Made by a program: the position numbers and the translations under genes
Shown: piece after piece, positions 36,984 to 48,475 of the stretch
How positions within the stretch are numbered: the stretch's first letter is position 1
How the letters are laid out: every line of letters starts with the position of its first letter
The notes under the pieces: generated by a model
Databases searched by the model: none
The model's input: only the letters and a program-made list of their open reading frames with translations
Told to the model about the DNA's origin: nothing
NCBI GenBank assembly: GCA_039519185.1
Contig: CM076849.1
Location: forward strand, 33,599,109-33,663,108
Source: Astragalus membranaceus
Taxonomy: Eukaryota; Streptophyta; Magnoliopsida; Fabales; Fabaceae
Direction: 5' to 3'
Length of the DNA stretch: 64,000 bases

Positions 36984-37175
36984 CTGTTTGCACGCCAAGT
37001 GCCCATTTACTTTTCTGTTTGCACGCCAAGTGCCCATTTACCTTTCTGTCTGCACGCCAAGTGCCCATTTTACCTTTCTGTTTGCACGCCAAGTGCCCAT
37101 TTACTTTTCTGTTTGCACGCCAAGTGCCCATTTACTTTTCTGTTTGCACGCCAAGTGCCCATTTTACTTTTCTGT
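36984..37175 (+). repeat. 31-bp tandem repeat CTGTTTGCACGCCAAGTGCCCATTTACTT, six units
   Basis: Six units at a period of 31-32 bp directly follow the 20-bp minisatellite. The overlapping cysteine-rich frames are by-products. Confidence 0.95.
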
Positions 37176-37219
37176 CTGCTTTAGTTGAACATTTCAATCA
37201 ATCAATCAACAGGATTCGT

Positions 37220-37650
37220 GAATCCCTTCAGGACCCAAGTGTCCCTTCAAAAGCAGACTTCACCTCGCATTCGAGCTGCGGGTAAGTCCTTCAGACCCCG
37301 AGTGGTCCTTCAGACTAGTTGTGTCAGCCTAAGACACAGTGGACGTCCTTCATGGTCAACATATCAGTTCCGGATCTGATCTTGACCCATCCTGGCCGCT
37401 CGGAAAAGGCCACCCCCCAAGCAGACCGTTTTACTAGTACCGTTGCTAGTTTGTGTTCCATCAGACCCATTGGTCCATTAGGCTTAGGCATGCCCTTCAG
37501 ACCTCGTCGGTCCTTCAGTTTAACTCCAATCAATGCGCCAAGCATCGACTGCGAATTAGACCTTCAGAGCCTTAGTGCTCCTTCAGACCCCGAGTGGTTC
37601 TTCAGAGCCTTAGTGCTCCTTCAGATCCCGAGTGATCCGTCATTTTCTCT
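37220..37650 (+). repeat. Degenerate CCTTCAGACCCCGAGTGGTCC repeats
   Basis: Irregular copies of CCTTCAG(A/G)(A/C)C...AGTG(G/C)TCCTTCAG up to the region before the polypurine tract. This is the third array type in the same 3' untranslated region. Confidence 0.7.
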
Positions 37651-37865
37651 CTCGGTTAATGCGCCAGGTGTTAACCATTCCCCGTTTGTTCTCAAGCCCA
37701 TCTTTTCAAAAAAAAAAAAACATAGAAAAAGAAAAAGAGGAAAATTCGGGTTTCCCCAAATGGACAAAATCGGTATAATTTCTGAATTCTTTATCTTCAT
37801 TTTGCCTTGGAATATGTTTCGGCCAATTCATATTCCTCGTTAAAATTCAGATAAAGAGGGGCAGC

Positions 37866-40800
37866 TGTCATACCCCAATTTTGTCCGGCTTAGGTCCAAA
37901 CCCTAATTTTCCACACAAAAATAAGTTTTGGAAATCATTTTTAGGGTTAGAATGCACGTTTTGGGAAGTTAGGGTCAAAAAGGGCATTTTTGGTCATTTC
38001 TCACAAAAGGGTCTCTGAAAATGATTTTTGCAATAAGCCTCATGCATCAAATTAGGGTTTTTGAAAAGGTGTTATGTATGCATGGCAAGTTTTGGAAAAA
38101 TATGTTATGCATGCATGGCAAGCTTTGGAAAATATTTTATGCATGCATGGCAAAGACCTAAAAACACTTTTGTGGAAAGCAAGAATTGATTTCTATTCTG
38201 TTCCAAAGGCTCAAGAATCGATTCCTCATTGTGTTAACTAAGTAAGGAATCGATTTTCACCTATGCAAAAGGTCCTGAAAATCGATTCCCACTATTTCCA
38301 AAGGCTCAAGAATCGATTCCTCATTGTGTTGACTAAGTAAGGAATCGATTTTCACCTATGCAAAAGGTCCTGAAAATCGATTCCCACTATTTCCAAAGGC
38401 TCAAGAATCGATTCCTCATTGTGTTGACTAAGTAAGGAATCGATTTTCACCTATGCAAAAGGTCCTGAAAATCGATTCCCACTATTTCCAAAGGCTCAAG
38501 AATCGATTCCTCATTGTGTTAACTAAGTAAGGAATCGATTTTCACCTATGCAAAAGGTCCTGAAAATCGATTCCCACTATTTCCAAAGGCTCAAGAATCG
38601 ATTCCTCATTGTGTTAACTAAGTAAGGAATCGATTTTCACCTATGCAAAAGGTCCTGAAAATCGATTCCCACTAATTTCTAAAGCCCAAAGAATCGATTC
38701 CTATGTTTTCTAAAAGCAAAGAATCGATTATACTATATTTTGCCTTCATCAAACAATCGATTCATCCTTGCAATAAATGTGTTTAAAAAAAATTCTTCGC
38801 TTTCCTAAGCCTATAAATAGGCAGCCTCAAGTCACATTTGAGGGGGGAGATTTTACGAGATCAGAGAGGAGAACACACATTTTCACAGACACATTTTTCA
38901 CAGATTTTTCACACACGGACACACATCTCACGAGATCAGAGAAACACACATATTTGCTCCAGACATTTTTCACGAGATCTGAGAAGACAACTCTTGCAAA
39001 TCTCATTTTCCAGTTCTACGCTTCATTTTTGCTCTATTCGCGCCGTTGGTCCGTCTGAGCTGATCTCCTGCAAGGGTTAGTCGGGATTTGCGTTCTTCAG
39101 AGTTGTAATATCTGCCTTCATCAGAGGTATTTCTGTTTTTTATATTTGTTAAAATTCAATCATTCCGATCCATGCCAAAATTGCCCTATGTGATTTAATT
39201 TAGCTGTAGCGTCCTTGTTGATGATGAACCACATGATTCCCACTTATGCCTAGTGCATCATTTTCTAAGTGGTGAAGATGGTCTCAGATGATTCAACCTC
39301 CCCCCTTTTTTTAACTTCTTAATGAATAAAAGATAGTTAGGTTTGTGGTTTAAGGTCCATGGGGTATCGCAAAGGATGGGTTTCCCAAAACCTTGATGCT
39401 CCCCCCTCTTTGATTGTGTTACTAACCTCTGGGCACATATTCATGAAAGCAAAGGATAGGCTTACCTTAGCCTTGATGCAATTTCCCCTTTTCTCATGTT
39501 ATTGAGAAATCATTGTTCATATGTTCCTTAGTTTAATTAAGATCATTCTATGCCTATGATCAATTGCTTGCTTGTTATTGGATGCATTTTAAATTTCTTG
39601 ATTCAATGTGCCATTCCATCCATGTGTATGACCTCCTAATGAAGACGTAAGTCTACATGCCTGTTGTAGCATAGAGTCATTAGGGTAAATACACTCCCTC
39701 CTACACGCACACTTGCTTTGAGAACTTTTACCTTGCATCCCTGATAGGTGGGTCTCTTGATCATGTTGGCATGTTTAGTCTTGATTAAATATTCAACATA
39801 TGCATGATTTCGTGATAATTGAATGTGTTTAAACTTTGTAATCAATCATTGATAGTGCCTTCACCCTTTCTTCCAAAAATCCTTCAAACCTTTTTCCAAT
39901 TAACGCGAGTTATTAGTGACTATCACTCAAAGCCTTGGCTTGTTTGATTGTCGTGAACGCCATCAAGGGTTATTAGTAATGATCGCTCAAATCCTTTGCT
40001 TGCTCGATCGTTATGAAAGCTCTTCCCCTTTCAAACCCTTTCAAAAACATTCTCCTTAGAACTACGTCGCTTTGATTCCCATTTGGGATACGTAGGAGCG
40101 AGTCACATTCTCGTCAAGCGCAACAAATAAAAATTCTTTTCACCCCCCTAAACCAATCATTTTCATAAAACAAACAAAAATTATTTTCAAACCCATTGTT
40201 GTTAGTAGCTCATCAGAGCCTCTGTTCGTTTAGCTATTAGTGACAATGTCTTTTTCTCCTAAAAATAATAAACGATGATCTATCATAACCTTTGTTAGTT
40301 CGATCATCCTGCGAATCAATCTCTTTCGAAAATCATTTTCAAAAAGGATAATAAAACGAGTTGTTATCAATGGTCCATCAGAACCTTTGTTCGTTCGACT
40401 AGCGGTACAACTCTCTTTCTTGAGTATTTAGTAGTGATTCATCATAGCCTCTGCTAGTTTAATCATTTACTAATGCTCGTCCTATTTCAAAAACTCACCA
40501 AAAAAGATAAAAAACAAAACTTTTCAAAAAGACAACCAAGAACTACGTAGCTTTGAATTCTCCATCGCACCGGGAGATACGTAGGAGCGGGCCATGTCCC
40601 GTCAAGCACTTTTCCTAAAAAACCTTTTTTTCCCCCTTCCTCGCCAAAAATAAAATTTTCATTAAGCTTTCAAACAAGAAATAAATAGGCAAATCTAGGT
40701 ATTTTTCAAATCAAATGTTAAAACCACACATTTAATTAGAGGTTCCCTTTCGGTAGAAAGGACGTGCGCGGTGCTAACACCTTCCTCGCACGTAATCGGC

Positions 40801-40958
40801 CCCCGAACCTATATCTCTAGTTTTCAAAGACCATCCGCCTTGTCCAAAAGACCTTTTTTCAATGTTTTGGTCTTAAAATTAAAATATTGGTGGCGGCTCG
40901 AAAATTTTTCCACGTTGTACATTGAGAAACCCAAAGCGGGATTTTTCGGGGTGCAACA
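37866..40958 (+). repeat. 3' LTR of Ogre-like element (3093 bp, complete)
   Basis: It runs from TGTCATACC to GGTGCAACA and is followed by the target duplication GGTAC. It includes the 36-bp repeat, the 95-bp ATCGAT array (about 38200-38740), a TATA box at 38812 and the degenerate repeats. It supplies the empty site for the CACTA and the 131 bp missing from the 5' LTR. Confidence 0.93.
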
Positions 40959-40963
40959 GGTAC

Positions 40964-41372
40964 GGCTGGCCTCAACCGAACGAGCTACGAGTCTCCTTAA
41001 CCGAACTAGTTTAAATTTTTTTGAATTTTTAAACGGCTCAAATTCCATCGAAACTTTCGATCAACGACTTAAAATCAGTCAAAAGTGTCAGAAAAAGGAG
41101 TGGATGACATATCCTTTGCAAAATGTGCCACAATGGATAGAATTTAAACGGCTTAGATTTGTGATCTAAAATTGAAATCAATGGCTCAGATTTTACCACA
41201 CATATTATAAATAGGGTTTCCGTTTTCACTTCTTCTTCACCAACACACCTTCTCCACCAACACCCTACTCTAATTCTTCACAAATACCCCCACCTGCTGA
41301 AATGGAATGAGAGTTGTGCCCAACCCAGTACTCAAGTGACAAATTCCTAACCACCCTTATCACCATGGAACT
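40964..41372 (+). promoter_or_regulatory. Region upstream of the Mutator-like fragment, with TATA box
   Basis: A TATA-like ATTATAAATAGGG lies at 41204-41216, followed by a CT-rich leader with CACCAACA repeats. The preceding 100 bp match 3507-3650. It looks like a transposase gene promoter, but no start codon is in frame with the fragment downstream. Confidence 0.45.
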
Positions 41373-41708
41373 GTGACCAACAGGGAAGATGGTGTTTGGT
41401 TTCAATGTCGCCATCCTATCTTCTGTAGGTTGAATAAGGATATAACATTCACCCAGTTGAAGGAAAAGGCAGAGAGGAAGGTTCGTCAAGAGGGACAGTG
41501 GCGAAAAGAAATTAGTCGTTTACGTTACCGCAAGCACGGCTATGGAGACGACTGGGCTGTTCGTTATTCTGCTATGAAGATTCGGAGCGACACTGACGTA
41601 TGCACTATGATGGAAGCACATGTTACTGTTCCAGCAGGAGGCCGTATCTTGGAGCTGTATGTCGAAACAATACGCACTCCGGACGAGATCATTTATCTTT
41701 TGCAATAA
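41373..41708 (+). pseudogene. Mutator-like (MuDR) transposase N-terminal fragment, second copy
   Basis: The frame reads EDGVWFQCRHPIFCRLNKDI, then a basic KEKAERKVRQEGQWRKEISR, MKIRSDTDVCTMMEAH and ILELYVETIRTPDE, then stops (TAA). It matches the relic at 1-280 and the N-terminal module of plant MULE transposases. ATG at 41365 is out of frame and meets TGA after two codons, so no product is likely. The zinc-finger and DDE domains that should follow are absent. The Tat element C begins 48 bp further right. Confidence 0.6.
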
Positions 41709-41755
41709 GGACTTCCCAAATAATCGCCAGTTTCGTTATTGTTTCGTTATATTTC

Positions 41756-42208
41756 TGAACCGGACGCTTCGCTGAGCGATCGGTCCCTCTGATGCTGTAA
41801 GTATATCTGTGTTGATGCTGATCTGTAGACTCGGGCAAGGTGTTGAAGTCACTCCTATGTGATGGCTGGTCGCGTCCAGATGGCACTCCAACACCCAAGT
41901 CAGTGGGGTGATATTCGAGTATAGTAACGTTATGTGTCAAAAACGTACCTGTCAGGTGATGTCATGGACTCTTTATATAGCACCAGAGGTGCCGCAGGCG
42001 ACCGTTGGATCCTGCGAGGATTCCTCTCCGCCGTTGATCTTCCCATCGTGGGCATTAAATGGCGCCGGGTCGCTATTGGGCCACTCGCACCGGCCCAACA
42101 TTCTTTACGGGTCGTGACCCGATCCAGATCGACGTGTAACGTTGGTTGATTATTGGGCCGCTCGATCCGGCCCAGCATTCTTCATGGGCTGCGGCCCAGT
42201 CCATAACA
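41756..42208 (-). repeat. 3' LTR of element C (453 bp)
   Basis: On the minus strand it begins TGTTATGGACTGGGCCGCAGCC and ends GCGTCCGGTTCA, similar throughout to the LTRs of element B. A TATA box (TATATAAAG on the minus strand) lies near 41972-41980. Next to it the polypurine tract GGCCTGTGGGGGAAC (minus strand) ends at 42209. The adjacent ATTTC (41751-41755) should be its target duplication; the partner is outside the window. Confidence 0.88.
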
Positions 42209-42551
42209 GTTCCCCCACAGGCCGAAGTCATTCGTTGGGACGGGTTCAGGCCTAAGAGTTTACCCTTCTTTTGGCGGGGCGAGCTGGCTCTCCTTTGGTC
42301 GCCTGCGTTGAGGGGACCTGAGCGTATGCCCACTCAACGGGGCAAGTTCGTGCCTTCGAGCGGCGTGGCGTTCTGACAGACATGATGTTCTGAAGGGACA
42401 GGCGTGACGGAGACGTGACGTCTCGATGGTACTGACATAATGTTTCACGCTTCCCAAGGGGGCGCGCAATGATGTTGGTTCACCTTTCGAGGGATCTCAT
42501 TAATTCTGAAGGGGAAGAGTCGTGTCCCTTCGGGACCTGGCTCTCCCCTCC

Positions 42552-42559
42552 TATAAATA
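42552..42559 (+). promoter_or_regulatory. TATA box of the antisense ORF unit in element C
   Basis: CCTATAAATATGGGACACCCC here and CCTATAAATATGGGGCACCCC in element B (minus strand, 53819-53812) are conserved at the same distance upstream of the antisense ORF. A leader intron follows: 42761-42910 here (CCAG|GTACTT to TTGCAG|GTT), 53611-53458 in B (CCTG|GTATGT to TTGCAG|GTT). Confidence 0.65.
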
Positions 42560-44689
42560 TGGGACACCCCCTTCTATTCTTTACTTTCCTTTTCGAAATT
42601 CTTGCTCTGAGGGCGAGTTACTTTCTCCGGCGAGCGGCCGATTTTCTGGCTATTCTGGCAAGGTGTTTTCCGATCGGCGACTTCCAACTCCGGCGTGACC
42701 TGACTTCCAATCGCCTTATTCTTGTGATAGCTAGTGCGACCAATTTGTTTCCCGCTCCAGGTACTTAGTTCCTTCTTTAACTCTCAATTTAAATTGCTCT
42801 TCTTTACTTTTAACACGGGCGAGGAGGGGGTGTCAGACCCGGGGTCGATCATCTCGCCCATTTCCATAGGTCATCTTCGATGGTCTGACTTTCATGCTCC
42901 CTTCTTGCAGGTTATCTTTCGTCATGGCGCGGACGAAGCTAACCGCTCGTGTACCCGGCAGCCCGCCGCCTTCTTCTACGGATCCATCCTCCAGCTCTCG
43001 CACGTCTACGGATAGGACGGGTCTCTGAGAGCGGATTTGCCTCTACACCCCCGACGGAGGGAGACGACCCTGCGGCGACCATTCTCCCTGCCTCTTTCCA
43101 GGAGTCGCCCTCCCGGGTGTCCGAGGACGCTGAAGGTCCTTCTAGAGAAGAGGAAAGTCATGATCCACCTTCCTCCACCTCGGCTCATTCGGAGCGGGTT
43201 GTCGAGCCGGTCGCCGGAAGAGGGGAACCCGACTGGAGAGGCGTGATAGGGGAAGACCGTTCCTGGATTTCATCGACCGTGCAAGGTCGGGTACCTTCGC
43301 TCTTCAAACCTGGGGACGAGGTGTTACCGTTTTGCGCCGAATTTGTTGGCGACCCGGGTCAGGAATGGGCGGTTGAAGGTCCTTCTTCAACTGAACACGT
43401 GGCTATGATCCCACCAACTCTAAAATTCACCATGTACACGACCGTTTTTCGCGACGTCAGGATTCGTCCGCCGTTTACCTACTTTCAACGCAATATTCTC
43501 CGCTATCTTGGGGTTGCGCCTTCGCAGCTGCACCCGAACTCGTGGGCCTTTGTCAAGGTGTTCGAGCAGTTGTTGAGGGTGATGGGGCGAGAGTGCACTT
43601 GGCAGGCTTTCTTCAAGATTTTTGAAATGAGGAGGCGACCAGAGCCGGGCAGTAATCGAAACCGGTGGGAGCATTTGGGTCTTAAGGCCCAGTCGGACTA
43701 CAAGATATTCAAGGCTTTTTTCTGACTCGCTCAAACCCTGGAAGTCCTCTTTCCTATGGGTCGTCCCCCTTTGTGAAGAGTCCCAGAAGATGGTCGGGTC
43801 GATGGATGCTCGGGGGCGAATAACCAGCATGAAGTATCCCATAGCATGGACGTATGCCCACTTTTGCCGCATGCCTGCCACCTATAGGACCCGTTGTCAG
43901 CTTAGGGAGAAAAATATTGAGACTTTGAGACTGCCGGAGAACTTGGCTTCGTCGATAGAGGAAGGCCTGATCAAGTGTTACCAGTTGGTGAAAACGACCA
44001 ACAATACCGATTTCAAAGTCGCTCTTGGTATGGGTGGTCGGCCCCAATTTTTTTTTGTTGACCGTATTCTTTCCTTCTTCGTAGGTGAAATGGCTAGTCT
44101 AGGGTTTGCTGAGTTGATGAAGAAAGCCAAGAAGGGAAGGAAGCCCCAGCCCGGCCCGTCCTCCCCTGCTGTTACTCTTTTCCCAGTTCCTGAGGACACC
44201 GTGGCTGCTGAAGGAGGGGAGAACGGTACACCCCTTGCTGGGACGAAGAGAGGTTGCACTCCTCCCACCGTCGATCTGACCACGGAAGACCCTGCCCCTA
44301 AGAAGTCCAGGGCCCACAAAGGACCTCAAACGAGTCCCGTCTCAGGGTTCGACTTGGAAAAGGTGTTTGAGGCGGACATCCTAAGCGGTTTCCGTGAAGA
44401 CCCCTTTCTATTTGTGGCCGAGGTGGCCAAGACTGGGTCTCGCCTGATTGCCAAGTTGAAGCAGGGAGAAGTGGAGCGGACCAAAGGTAATATTCTCCTC
44501 GCCCAAAACTTATGGTTGGAGAGTGATAACTTAGACAAAACCGATAAGCTAAGCCGTGCTTATGCTTATATCTCAGAGGTGCGGGAGGAGCTGGAGTCCA
44601 CCAAGAAGAAACTACAAGATTTAGAGGCCGCTCTTCAACCCACTGCCGATGCCCTCGCTGAAATGACAAAGACGCTCTCCACCACCACC

Positions 44690-45155
44690 TGTTCTGGATT
44701 GGGCCGCAGCCCATAGTGAATACTGGACCGGCGCGGACGGCCCAGTACGTAATCAGCATCACACGACGTTTGGATCGGGTCGCAACCCGTTAAGAAGTTT
44801 GGGCCTATGCGAGCGGCCCAAAAACGACCAGCGCCACCCTATACCCACGATGGGAAAATCTACGGCGGAGAGGAATTCTCGCAGATCCAACGGCCGCCCT
44901 CAGCACCCAAGTGCTATATAACGAGACCCTGACATCATATGAAAGGTACATTTTTTTAATATTACTACACTAAATCACCCCCACTGACTTGGGCGTTGGA
45001 GTGCCATCGCAGGTACACCCTGAGGGAGCTCTGCGCGCGACCAGCCTACATACAGGAACGACCTCAATACCTGGCGCCAAGCCCCCAAGACAGCACGAGC
45101 ACAAACAGATTCATTTCAACAAGAGGACCGATCGCTCAGAGAAGAGTCCGGTTCA
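44690..45155 (+). repeat. 5' LTR of element B (466 bp)
   Basis: It starts TGTTCTGG and ends GGTTCA, with a TATA box TATATAAC near 44915. The sequence just after it (TTGGCGACCACAGTGGGAG) should contain the primer binding site, but I did not match it to a tRNA. Confidence 0.92.
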
Positions 45156-45199
45156 TTGGCGACCACAGTGGGAGAGCGAACATCCCCACTCCGATAGAC

Positions 45200-46570
45200 A
45201 TGGCTCCGCGAGGCAGACCACGTGGCGCCCCGCATCCACGAAACATGACCGCAATTCCCCAGCGACAGCAGACACCGGAGGGCGACGCCGCCGACGTAGG
45301 CGATACTGCGTCCAGTGCACAAGGGGCTCCTCCCGGCCATACAAGCGTCATGCTGCCAAACGAGATACTGCAAGAATTACCCGAGTTGTTGAGAGCTAGG
45401 AACGGAAACATCGCCGACCAAGTCGCCTCTGGGAGAGCATACACCGCGCCTGAACAACGTCGCCGCAACGACGAATCATCGAGACCAAGAGGCAATCCCT
45501 CCAGAAGACATAGATCTCCCCCGAGGAGGCAATTAGTACACCGATCGCCCCCAAGAAGGCGAGGAGTGGTCCAGCAACAACCACAGACCCCAATTTCCTC
45601 GACCGACCCTACATACTGGCCCGGGGAAGACTCCTACCAAGAATCTTCATACGACTCCTCTGGGTCACTAACTCGGTCCAGAAGCTAATCGCAGGAAAGG
45701 TTCCCACGCCCCTATTGGGATGCGCCTCCTCCACGACCTCGTAGATATGAATCACCTCCTCTACGACGTGGTCATCGGGGTCACTACCCTGAGGACCGAC
45801 CATCTCGTAGGAGGACGGGCAATGACGGCCTGGGACCCTTCACCTTGGGAATCGACGAGCACCCTATTCCTCGAGCGCTGGAGAAGCCGCCCTCTGATCT
45901 CAGGATGTACAACGGGGTAAAGGACCCCGATGCCCACCTACGGTATTTCGACTTGGTAATGAAGTATAGGCGGGCGGACGGGCCGGTTAAATGCAAAATC
46001 TTTCCATTAACCCTAGAGGGACCCGCTCTGGAGTGGTTCACCGAATTAGGCCCAACAGTATCTCGTCCTGGGAGCAATTGGCTCGAGTTTTTAGTGCCCG
46101 CTTCACCGCATCAAGGGTGAAGCCTAAATCACATGCTATTTTGAAAGCGATTAGGCAGGGCCCGGATGAATCCCTTCGTGAGTATGTTGAGAGCTTCAAC
46201 AGAGAAGCCTCCAATGTCCGAGGGCTGGAGGACGATATGCGCCTATGGTTTCTCCGGGACGGCCTCCGAACTGGTAGTTTATTCGAGATAGAAGTTGGTG
46301 TGAACGAGCCGCCAGACCTCGAAACTTTCCTACGCCGATCGCAGAGGTTTATGAACTATGAGGAAAGAGCGATGGCAACCCAAGCCGTTGCAGGGCAAGC
46401 GAAGGATCTCCAATCGAACCGGGTCCAAGACTCCAAGAGGGATAGAGGAGACAGAGAAGGACCATCCAGGGAATTCAGGCAGAAGAAATTCTCCGACCGG
46501 ACCAAACTCAATACCTCGTACTCCCAGATCTTGGCCGAGTGCGCGAACACGGAGTTTAAAGACATAAAGA
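45200..46570 (+). pseudogene. Element B gag
   Basis: From ATG 45200 (MAPRGRPRG) an Arg/Pro-rich leader runs to a TAA at 45686-45688 and continues in frame as ERFPRPYWDAPPPRPRRY. The capsid core is LRMYNGVKDPDAHLRYFDLV, IFPLTLEGPALEWFTEL, then after a one-base loss near 46047 SISSWEQLARVFSARF and ESLREYVESFNREA. Element C retains the base missing here. The knuckle-like CCYHRSNGHDTNNC follows near 46620. Broken by one stop and one frameshift. Confidence 0.82.
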
Positions 46571-48465
46571 GGCCTGAACCACTAGTCCTTAAAGAAGGAC
46601 AACGCCCGTCTCGCAGGTACTGCTGTTATCATAGAAGTAACGGACATGACACCAACAATTGCATGGCCCTGAAAGACGACATCGAAGAACTGATCAGAAA
46701 GGGAAAACTAACCCAGTACGTGAAGAAATGGCCTACAGAGAAACCAGAAGAGAAGGACAGAGATCGGTCCCCTCGAAAGGGTAAGGCGATCGTAAATGAA
46801 GTTGGGAAAGGCTCAAAGGAAGACGAGGATGAATACAGTGAAGAAAGAAACGACCACAGGAGGTCAAGGGGACGCGCGGTTGCGATGGTGATTACTGGAG
46901 GGTGCCCTATGGAAGGAGGAGAAACGAATAAGTCATCGAAAAGACGCTGGAAAGAAATAATGAACGTCGCCTCGACCTCCATGCCCGGTCGCCACTCAAA
47001 AAGGCCGCCTTTGGCATTCGGTGACGATGATTTGCTCGATGGAAAGCCTAATAAGTATGTCCCACTAATCGTCACCGCATTAATGGCTAATGTCGAGGTC
47101 AGAAGAATCCTGGTCGACCAGGGGAGCTCGGCTGATATCATCTTTGAAGACCTCCTCGACATCTTGAGAATACCAAGGAGCGAGTTGACGGCCTATCGGG
47201 GATCTGACCTGATAGGTTTCAATGGATCATCCACAACACCTCTTGGGATGCTGGAACTTATGGTAACCTTCGGGGACGACAGCGGGGAGAAACCCAAATG
47301 CAGAACTGTGAAAGTAAATTTTTTGGTATTACCATGCAGATCGGTATACCAATGTATCATCGGTCGTCCTACTTTGGGAAAGCTGGAAGCCGTGACCTCG
47401 ACCGTCCATCTAAAGATGAAATTCTATTCGGATAGCAATGAGGTGGTCACCGTCCCGGCAGATCTACACGTCGCTCGACGATGCCACTTCATGAGCATGA
47501 AGGAACAAGGAGAGCATGAAACGAGAAAGACGAACGCCGTGAATAGGGGCGGGAGTCAAGTCAATGTGGCTGATCTGGATGCCCGCTACGACCCGAACAG
47601 TGAGCCTGAAGAAGGAGATGATGACCTAACCCGAGAGCTCAAGAAAAGAATTAAAAGACCCGAGCCGCACGGGGAACTCGCCCGAGTACAACTGGGGAAC
47701 GATCCAGAAAAGACTGTGTCATTGGGAAGCGACCTTCCCACAGAGATACGAGATCAGTTAATCCAATGCTTGAAGGAACACGCTGATGTCTTCGCATGGA
47801 GTGCTGCGCACATGCCAGGCGTTCCACCAGAGGTAGCTTGTCACCACCTGGCCGTTAATCCCACCGCAAAATGGGTCACCCAAAGAAGGAGGGTGCAGGG
47901 TGACGAGAAAGGACAAGCCGCCAGTAAGGCAGTCGATGATTTGCTGGAAGCCGGGTTCATCAAAGAAATAAAGTACACGACCAGGCTATCCAACGTGGTT
48001 CTGGTCAAAAAGGCCAACGGGAAATGGCGCATGTGCGTCGACTATACTGATCTTAACCGGGCATGCCCTAAAGACGCGTTTCCAGTACCAAGCGTAGACC
48101 GGTTAGTTGATAGCGCAAACGGCTTCAGGTTACTCTCGTTTTTAGACGCTTACTCGGGTTATAACCAGATCTCAATGCACCCGCCCGACCAGGAAAAGAC
48201 AGCCTTCATGACGGCAAAGGGGAACTACTGTTACTTAGTCATGCCTTTTGGATTGAAAAATGCCGGGGCGACCTACCAGAGAATGATGAGCAAAGTTTTC
48301 CAATCACAGATCGGCAAAACGGTCGAAGTGTACTTAGACGACATGATCATAAAAAGCAAACAAGACATTGATCATGTGGCCGACCTAAGAGAGATATTTG
48401 TGGAAGCCCGCAAGAACTCGCTGAAGCTGAATCCTGAGAAGTGCACGTTCGGAGTCACCCACTAG
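46571..48465 (+). pseudogene. Element B protease and reverse transcriptase
   Basis: This is the open frame that continues from gag (45991-48465). The protease signature ILVDQGSSADIIFEDLL lies near 47107. The RT domain runs VVLVKKANGKWRMCVDYTDL, DAYSGYNQISMHPPDQEKT, MPFGLKNAGATYQRM and YLDDMIIKSK (near 48331), all Gypsy-type and apparently intact. It stops at TAG 48463-48465, where a short stretch after CTFGV differs from element C (which continues RAGKFLGFYL), so RT and RNase H are no longer in one frame. Confidence 0.85.
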
Positions 48466-48475
48466 CGAGAGATAT

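Larger units (their letters stand above)
21558..40958 (+). mobile_element. Ogre/Tat-like Ty3/Gypsy element with most of pol deleted; interrupted by CACTA
   Basis: The LTRs begin TGTCATACCCC; the 3' LTR ends GGTGCAACA. GGTAC flanks both ends (21553-21557 and 40959-40963). Excluding the 4.9-kb CACTA it is about 14.5 kb. It retains a gag-like frame with one stop, a degraded integrase C-terminus and a long tandem-repeat 3' region. Protease, reverse transcriptase and RNase H were not found. The polypurine tract AAAGAGGGGCAGC abuts the 3' LTR. Gag style and integrase tail resemble the Tat/Ogre lineage. The element cannot be autonomous. Confidence 0.85.

Noticed and set aside
36584..37285. Several 60-90 residue frames rich in repeats
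   Set aside because: They follow the 20-bp and 31-bp tandem periods and have no other coding evidence.
44989..45399. 136-codon frame at the start of element B
   Set aside because: It begins inside the LTR, overlaps the gag start in another frame and has no family resemblance.
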